Below, in pieces: positions 6,889 through 10,826 of a stretch of 10,826 nt of DNA. The translations under genes were made by a program, and so were the position numbers. Within the stretch, counting starts at the first letter, position 1; each line of letters begins with the position of its first letter. The notes below the pieces were generated by a model, which was given only the letters and a program-made list of their open reading frames with translations, was not told the DNA's origin and did not search any database. The DNA lies in NCBI GenBank assembly GCA_021106775.1, contig JAIOTL010000287.1:1-10826 (forward strand), in the 5' to 3' direction. This DNA is from Planctomycetota bacterium (lineage in GTDB: Bacteria > Planctomycetota > UBA8742 > SKZP01 > JAIOTL01).

Positions 6889-7757
6889 TAGTTTTCCGAT
6901 ACAATATTGTGTTTCTTTGTTGTCTTATTGTAATTATTGTGCACAATTTTTTTAAGTGCCAGCAGAATTATCTCATGGTCACCGGGTTGAAGCGTTCGCA
7001 CGTCTATAATCACCTGTTCATCCTCAATGCGCGTGAAAACAGGTGGTTCATTCAAACGTAATTTGCGAGCAAGCTCTTCCGCAGTAAATTTTTCTGATTT
7101 AATTGTAACCAAACCAGTGGGAATCTGCGCTCCGGGAAGCGAACCAGAGCCAAGTTCGGAAAAACCACGACGCAAGGAGATTTCAAGTTCATTGACAGTG
7201 TTTTTTATTGACTTTGCAAAAAATTTCGCAATCTCCATCGTTTGTTCGTCTGTCATTGACATCATAAACCATGTCGGATTTTTCTTGTGTAAAGTGTCAG
7301 GGTCAAGAAAAAGCTGTAAACTTGCATATAATCCTGCAAGAGTAATTTTATCGCAGCGCAATGCACGGTAAAGCGGGTGTTTTCGGAGTCTGTCCATCCA
7401 GATTTTCTTTCCTACGATGACTCCCGCCTGCATTCCGCCGACAAGCTTGTCTCCAGAAGAACATACAATATCTGCGCCGTCTCTCACCGAATCGCTGACT
7501 AACGGTTCGGGTTCATGTCCGAATCTGCTGATATCCGCATAAGCTCCCGCGCCAAGGTCGTCGATAATCGGAAGATTTTTCTCTTTTCCCAATTTTGAAA
7601 GCTCGATTACCGGAACTTCAGAGGTAAAGCCGATAATTTTGAAATTTGACGGATGAATTTTCATTATTCCTGCGGTTTTCTCGGTTATCGCGTTTTCATA
7701 GTCGCGATAATGTACTTTATTTGTCGCACCAATTTCCCGCAAAGTTACACCTGCTTG
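6888..7757 (-). CDS. selA: SelA, C-terminal part (gene split by TAA)
   Basis: This segment continues selA in the same frame after the TAA at 7758-7760. It begins 'QAGVTLREIGATNK', matching the E. coli SelA block after 'FRIPDIMR'. It contains 'DDLGAGAYAD', the PLP-binding lysine in 'CSSGDKLVGGMQAG' (codon 7446-7448), 'LYRALRCDKITLA' and 'LGSGSLP'. The fold is that of type I PLP enzymes. The family's catalytic lysine and conserved glycine-rich segments are all present. If translated on its own, the likely start is TTG at 7740-7742, preceded by AGGTG (7748-7752) with a 5-nt gap. It ends in TAA overlapping the ruvA start by one base. Without the N-terminal part it would lack the tRNA-binding domain and half of the cofactor domain. 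Confidence 0.88.
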   Translation of the reverse strand, partial: QAGVTLREIGATNKVHYRDYENAITEKTAGIMKIHPSNFKIIGFTSEVPVIELSKLGKEKNLPIIDDLGAGAYADISRFGHEPEPLVSDSVRDGADIVCSSGDKLVGGMQAGVIVGKKIWMDRLRKHPLYRALRCDKITLAGLYASLQLFLDPDTLHKKNPTWFMMSMTDEQTMEIAKFFAKSIKNTVNELEISLRRGFSELGSGSLPGAQIPTGLVTIKSEKFTAEELARKLRLNEPPVFTRIEDEQVIIDVRTLQPGDHEIILLALKKIVHNNYNKTTKKHNIVSEN

Positions 7758-8327
7758 TTACATCCCCTCTGGCAAACGGAAGGACCCGCCGATTTCAACT
7801 AGCTGACCCCTCGCAACAATAACTTCGTCCCCATGATTTGTCATCTCAGCAAGGATAAGTAAGGTGGCAGCAGCATTGTTGTTGACCACGACAGCACCTT
7901 CAGCACCGGTCAGCTCGCAAAGCAGAGGTTCAATTTTATCCAGTCTGTTTCCGCGTTTACCTGTTTCAACATCGACTTCAAGCGTTGAATAGCTTAAAAC
8001 ATCGAGAATCGCGTCCTTGGCAGCATCAGGCACAACCGCTCTGCCCATGTTTGTGTGCAAAATAATACCAGTTGCGTTAACAGCACGTCTAATCGGAAGT
8101 TTGGTTTTTGTCAGCAGATGATTGCGAATATCCATTAAAACATCAGTTAATCCGAATTTATCAGTTATTAAACCTTCTGAAATTTCTGCGCGCTTTGTAT
8201 CGAGAGTTTCCCTGATAATCTTAGTCCGGAATTCTTTGCTAAAATCTATGAATTCGCTGAGTTTGGCAGTTGCTTCTATGAGTTCATCAACTTTGGGAAG
8301 CAATTTGAAAAGTTCGTTTTTATCCAC
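7758..8327 (-). CDS. selA: L-seryl-tRNA(Sec) selenium transferase SelA, N-terminal part (gene split by TAA)
   Basis: SelA converts seryl-tRNA(Sec) to selenocysteinyl-tRNA(Sec) with selenophosphate, using PLP, as a decamer in the cytoplasm. I chose GTG 8325-8327 as the start. The protein then begins VDKNELFKLLPKVDELIE, which aligns with the E. coli N-terminus, and AGGT (8333-8336) lies 5 nt upstream. A longer frame from ATG 8415-8417 adds 30 residues without family resemblance. From GTG, the whole gene to 6888 would give 479 residues, against 463 in E. coli. Family blocks are 'RRAVNATGIILHTNMGRA', 'YSTLEVDVETGKRGNR', 'LTGAEGAVVVNNNAAA' and 'RGQLVEIGGSFRLPEGM', after which TAA stands at the position of Arg in E. 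coli (…IMRQAG…). selB, selD and tRNA-Sec are not in the window. Confidence 0.92.
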   Translation of the reverse strand: MDKNELFKLLPKVDELIEATAKLSEFIDFSKEFRTKIIRETLDTKRAEISEGLITDKFGLTDVLMDIRNHLLTKTKLPIRRAVNATGIILHTNMGRAVVPDAAKDAILDVLSYSTLEVDVETGKRGNRLDKIEPLLCELTGAEGAVVVNNNAAATLLILAEMTNHGDEVIVARGQLVEIGGSFRLPEGM

Positions 8328-8440
8328 GGTATACCTGCTATGTTTAAGATAATGCTTTTGTGTTAGACCATTTAATTTATACAATATTACATCCACAGAT
8401 TCGAGAAGTAATATCAAGTATTTATCACCATGAGGGTTTC

Positions 8441-10826
8441 ATGATTAAATTCGTGGCAATGTCAGTGGACATGCTGAAACAGAAATATCATCTATCATCA
8501 AGAATCGCCCTTCGAATAAATGCGCTTATGATGAAAAAAATAGGGCTGAGCGAAGCAATCATCGAAATGATTAACGAAATCAAGGTTCTTGAGAAATTTC
8601 TACTCGATAAACGACTGCTAGTTGAATCACCATCAATAAATCACGAGAAATTTAACATTATTATTTCCGAATACAATTCTGACGATGAATTCGACAGCTT
8701 GTCGGTGAATTTGTTCGAGAATCCTCAGGGAATTAAAATAGTCTGCCTGGAAGACGAAATTTCTCTGGAAAACATGAATTTAGACGAAAAAAACGTTGCT
8801 GATGACAGCAAATATCCGAACTCGGAGAATTTTGAGTTTGCTCTGTCAACCACCAATCAAAGTGAATTGAAAGCACTTGTTGAGCCCGAAGAAGTAAATG
8901 CGGTTTTCTCGAAAGAAGAAATCGCTAAACTCAAGGTTTTGATTTTAACCAGTACACATCCCGATGAGAAAATCGAAGCTCTTCGCAAGATGATGCTTAT
9001 TGAACTTGAACCTGAAATAAAGGGTGGAATTTTGCTCCAGGCATTGCAGGACGACAATTCTACTGTGCGAAGTGAAGCAGCAAAAGGCTTGAAAATACTC
9101 GGTTTATCAGAATCTGTTACTGATGCCATAATGAAAATTTCCTCAGGCTCGAAAAGTGAACAACTTATCGTTATCGAATCTATGAAGGAATTTGCAAAGC
9201 AGGCGCGTGTTGGGGAACAGGAGGTTTTGTTTGCGGTGATGCTTGGGACACTGCGCACAAGCAAAGATATGATTTTGCTTCGCAGAATTCTCGATACGCT
9301 GATTGTTCTAATTCCCCTGCTGACTGCTCATTCCGAACCCTTACTCGACCTCGACAGGCAGTTATCGCGCATATTGCTTTCGTATTTCAAGGAGCTAAAC
9401 ACAGAGGTTTATAGAATTTATAAATCGATTTCAGTGCTTAATCTGCCTGAGTTCAAGGATGCTATAATTGATAGGTACAAAAATCTGCCTATTAACAATC
9501 CAGTAAGAAATTTCTATCTGTCGCTAATTGGTGAGTTTTTCATCGATGATGATGAACTTATTCAACTCTGTGTGAGTGAGATGGTTGAAGTTGCTGCTAC
9601 CGGAGATGAGCTTGATGCTTCAACAGCGCGTTTGTCGTCCTCACTTCGGATTTACGGGGAAAAGGCTGTTCCGCATATCGTCGAGAAATTATGCAAGGCA
9701 ACAGATGAATCGAAAGTATCGATATTGATAATGTTAAGCCGATTTTCAAAGGGAATTGACCTTTCATCCGATTCAATTAATGAAATTGTCAGAGCATACA
9801 CAGAAATCTATCCTGCCTCAAGTATTTCTGTGCGATTGACGATTCTTGAGTCTCCGTTTTCTACACATGAAAAGATTAGCGAATTTGCTGGAGGGAAGTT
9901 TGCAAAGGTTATAATCGACGACATACATGAACATAAACTTGAACGAAACCTTGAAATTTTGCTTGCTACTTTACGCAAACTTAAGTTCAAGATTCTCGAT
10001 GTGCTTGAAAATGCTATTGAAAACGCGAAATATATTATTACACGCCTGAAATCAGCGGAAGTTATTGGAAGAATCGGTGAATTTATTGGCGATGAAATTT
10101 CAGATTATTTTAAGGAACATACCGAGATTAGCAGGCAAGAATATGATTCAAAATTGCCGGAATTTATCGATGAAAAAGATAGAAACAAGCTTTTGCATGC
10201 TCTTAATAAGTTGGTTTCCTGTTCGAATGATGATTCGTTTCCTGACAAAAGTCCTGTTTTTATCTCAATTGGCAAACTGATTTACAGCACAGCGCCTGAT
10301 AGAGAAAAAACTTCCGAGCTTAGCGAAATGCTTCTTGATAATCTGCGTTCTTCATATGCGTATTCGATTATAGAAGCACTGAGTTATCTCGCTTCTGCGC
10401 CGCAATCCACGATGAATATTCAGGCTGAAATACTCATGCTTTTTTTGTTACTACTGGACCAGCAATACCCGGAGAATCTGTCGAGAAAGAAGATGACCCC
10501 AGACGGTCCGGTTTATGAAATGAGTTATGAAACAACCGCCTACACCGAGTTGATTCCGCGCGTTCTCAAGGGTTTGAAGAATCTTGCGCTGGCTCCTGCA
10601 AGTGAATCGTCGATTACCGAGCGGATTTTGGACAGACTTTTGCTGCTTTGGGACGATTTAGCTGAATACCGCATCATCTGGGGTTCGCAAAACGTTGTTG
10701 ACCTTGCGAAATACCTTATGAACATCGGTTTGAGCAACAGAATATCCCAAAGTCGCAAACTATCCATTATCGATGCTCTGATGAAGCGGGTTAGTGTGCT
10801 TACGGTGATGGAATATATAGGAAATC
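8441..10826 (+). CDS. HEAT-like alpha-helical repeat protein (3' end outside window)
   Basis: The frame runs from ATG 8441 to the right edge without a stop, giving 795 codons plus one base. The start is supported by GAGGG (8432-8436) 4 nt upstream and by the absence of an earlier in-frame candidate. The protein is almost entirely helical. Residues about 190-234 contain a HEAT-type helix pair ('ILLQALQDDNSTVRSEAAKGLKIL'), and further helix pairs with the hydrophobic pattern of alpha-solenoids follow, for example 'KAVPHIVEKLCKATDESK'. Residues about 75-165 are acidic and probably disordered. There is no signal peptide, clear membrane segment or enzymatic motif, so a cytoplasmic scaffold or binding protein is likely. 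It is divergent from selA, with 113 bp between the start codons. I do not recognise a specific family. Confidence 0.8.
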   Translation, partial: MIKFVAMSVDMLKQKYHLSSRIALRINALMMKKIGLSEAIIEMINEIKVLEKFLLDKRLLVESPSINHEKFNIIISEYNSDDEFDSLSVNLFENPQGIKIVCLEDEISLENMNLDEKNVADDSKYPNSENFEFALSTTNQSELKALVEPEEVNAVFSKEEIAKLKVLILTSTHPDEKIEALRKMMLIELEPEIKGGILLQALQDDNSTVRSEAAKGLKILGLSESVTDAIMKISSGSKSEQLIVIESMKEFAKQARVGEQEVLFAVMLGTLRTSKDMILLRRILDTLIVLIPLLTAHSEPLLDLDRQLSRILLSYFKELNTEVYRIYKSISVLNLPEFKDAIIDRYKNLPINNPVRNFYLSLIGEFFIDDDELIQLCVSEMVEVAATGDELDASTARLSSSLRIYGEKAVPHIVEKLCKATDESKVSILIMLSRFSKGIDLSSDSINEIVRAYTEIYPASSISVRLTILESPFSTHEKISEFAGGKFAKVIIDDIHEHKLERNLEILLATLRKLKFKILDVLENAIENAKYIITRLKSAEVIGRIGEFIGDEISDYFKEHTEISRQEYDSKLPEFIDEKDRNKLLHALNKLVSCSNDDSFPDKSPVFISIGKLIYSTAPDREKTSELSEMLLDNLRSSYAYSIIEALSYLASAPQSTMNIQAEILMLFLLLLDQQYPENLSRKKMTPDGPVYEMSYETTAYTELIPRVLKGLKNLALAPASESSITERILDRLLLLWDDLAEYRIIWGSQNVVDLAKYLMNIGLSNRISQSRKLSIIDALMKRVSVLTVMEYIGN

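Noticed and set aside
7758..7760. Selenocysteine insertion at the selA interruption
   Set aside because: Selenocysteine is encoded by TGA, and the codon is TAA. The aligned E. coli residue is Arg, not Cys.
6253..8327. Reassignment of TAA to a sense codon throughout the genome
   Set aside because: TAA ends ruvA at normal length and ends selA in a TAATG overlap with ruvA, so TAA functions as a stop here.
8328..8417. ATG at 8415-8417 as the selA start
   Set aside because: The added 30 residues lack SelA resemblance and would leave only 23 bp to the divergent gene. GTG at 8325-8327 has AGGT upstream and fits the family N-terminus.
8857..9264. Minus-strand 135-codon frame inside the HEAT-like gene
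   Set aside because: It is a Ser-rich antisense shadow of a well-supported plus-strand gene, without a ribosome-binding site.
1..10826. CRISPR array, insertion sequence, prophage or defence system
   Set aside because: There are no regularly spaced identical repeats, transposase, integrase, Cas or nuclease motifs. The only repeats are short palindromes and the coding repeats of the PDZ protein.

Overview
The window is about 10.8 kb of moderately AT-rich bacterial DNA with dense, mostly minus-strand genes. Recognisable genes are selA (selenocysteine synthase), ruvA (Holliday-junction protein), a radical SAM protein of the YhcC/TIGR01212 type and tRNA-Cys(GCA). Around them are large proteins I cannot name: a secreted Ig/fibronectin-like protein, a secreted PDZ protein with a long 'GDDxY' repeat array, and a HEAT-like repeat protein. 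Signal peptides, SelA, a RuvA without the usual acidic-pin sequence, and the repeat architectures fit an uncultured free-living bacterium, perhaps of a Planctomycetota- or Riflebacteria-like lineage. That placement is recollection of protein style and is weak.

Layout. Positions 1-1937 (minus) hold a secreted multi-domain beta-sandwich protein that runs off the left edge and is cut by one in-frame TAA at 1497-1499. Positions 1938-2269 are non-coding, with two copies of a 14-bp palindromic motif around a hairpin. Positions 2270-4837 (minus) encode the PDZ/'GDDxY' protein. Positions 4838-4970 hold a pair of inverted palindromic repeats. Positions 4971-5909 (minus) encode the radical SAM protein. 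Positions 6010-6086 (plus) are tRNA-Cys with its own terminator. A degenerate relative of the palindromic repeats follows at 6184-6220. Positions 6253-8327 (minus) are a selA-ruvA operon whose stop and start codons overlap (TAATG). selA carries an in-frame TAA at 7758-7760. Positions 8441 to the right edge (plus) encode the HEAT-like protein, divergent from selA.

How the genes relate. selA and ruvA are translationally coupled but belong to different pathways (selenocysteyl-tRNA synthesis and recombination). The two exported proteins are neighbours in the same orientation and may share a cell-envelope role, which is inference only. The most unusual aspect of the window is that two of its six protein genes are each split by exactly one TAA while the frame on both sides stays open and homologous. 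TAA also ends selA, ruvA and the PDZ gene, so a simple reassignment of TAA is unlikely. Recent nonsense mutation, sequence error, or readthrough/reinitiation remain possible. No CRISPR array, insertion sequence, rRNA or phage gene was seen, and I did not find a clear new multi-gene system.
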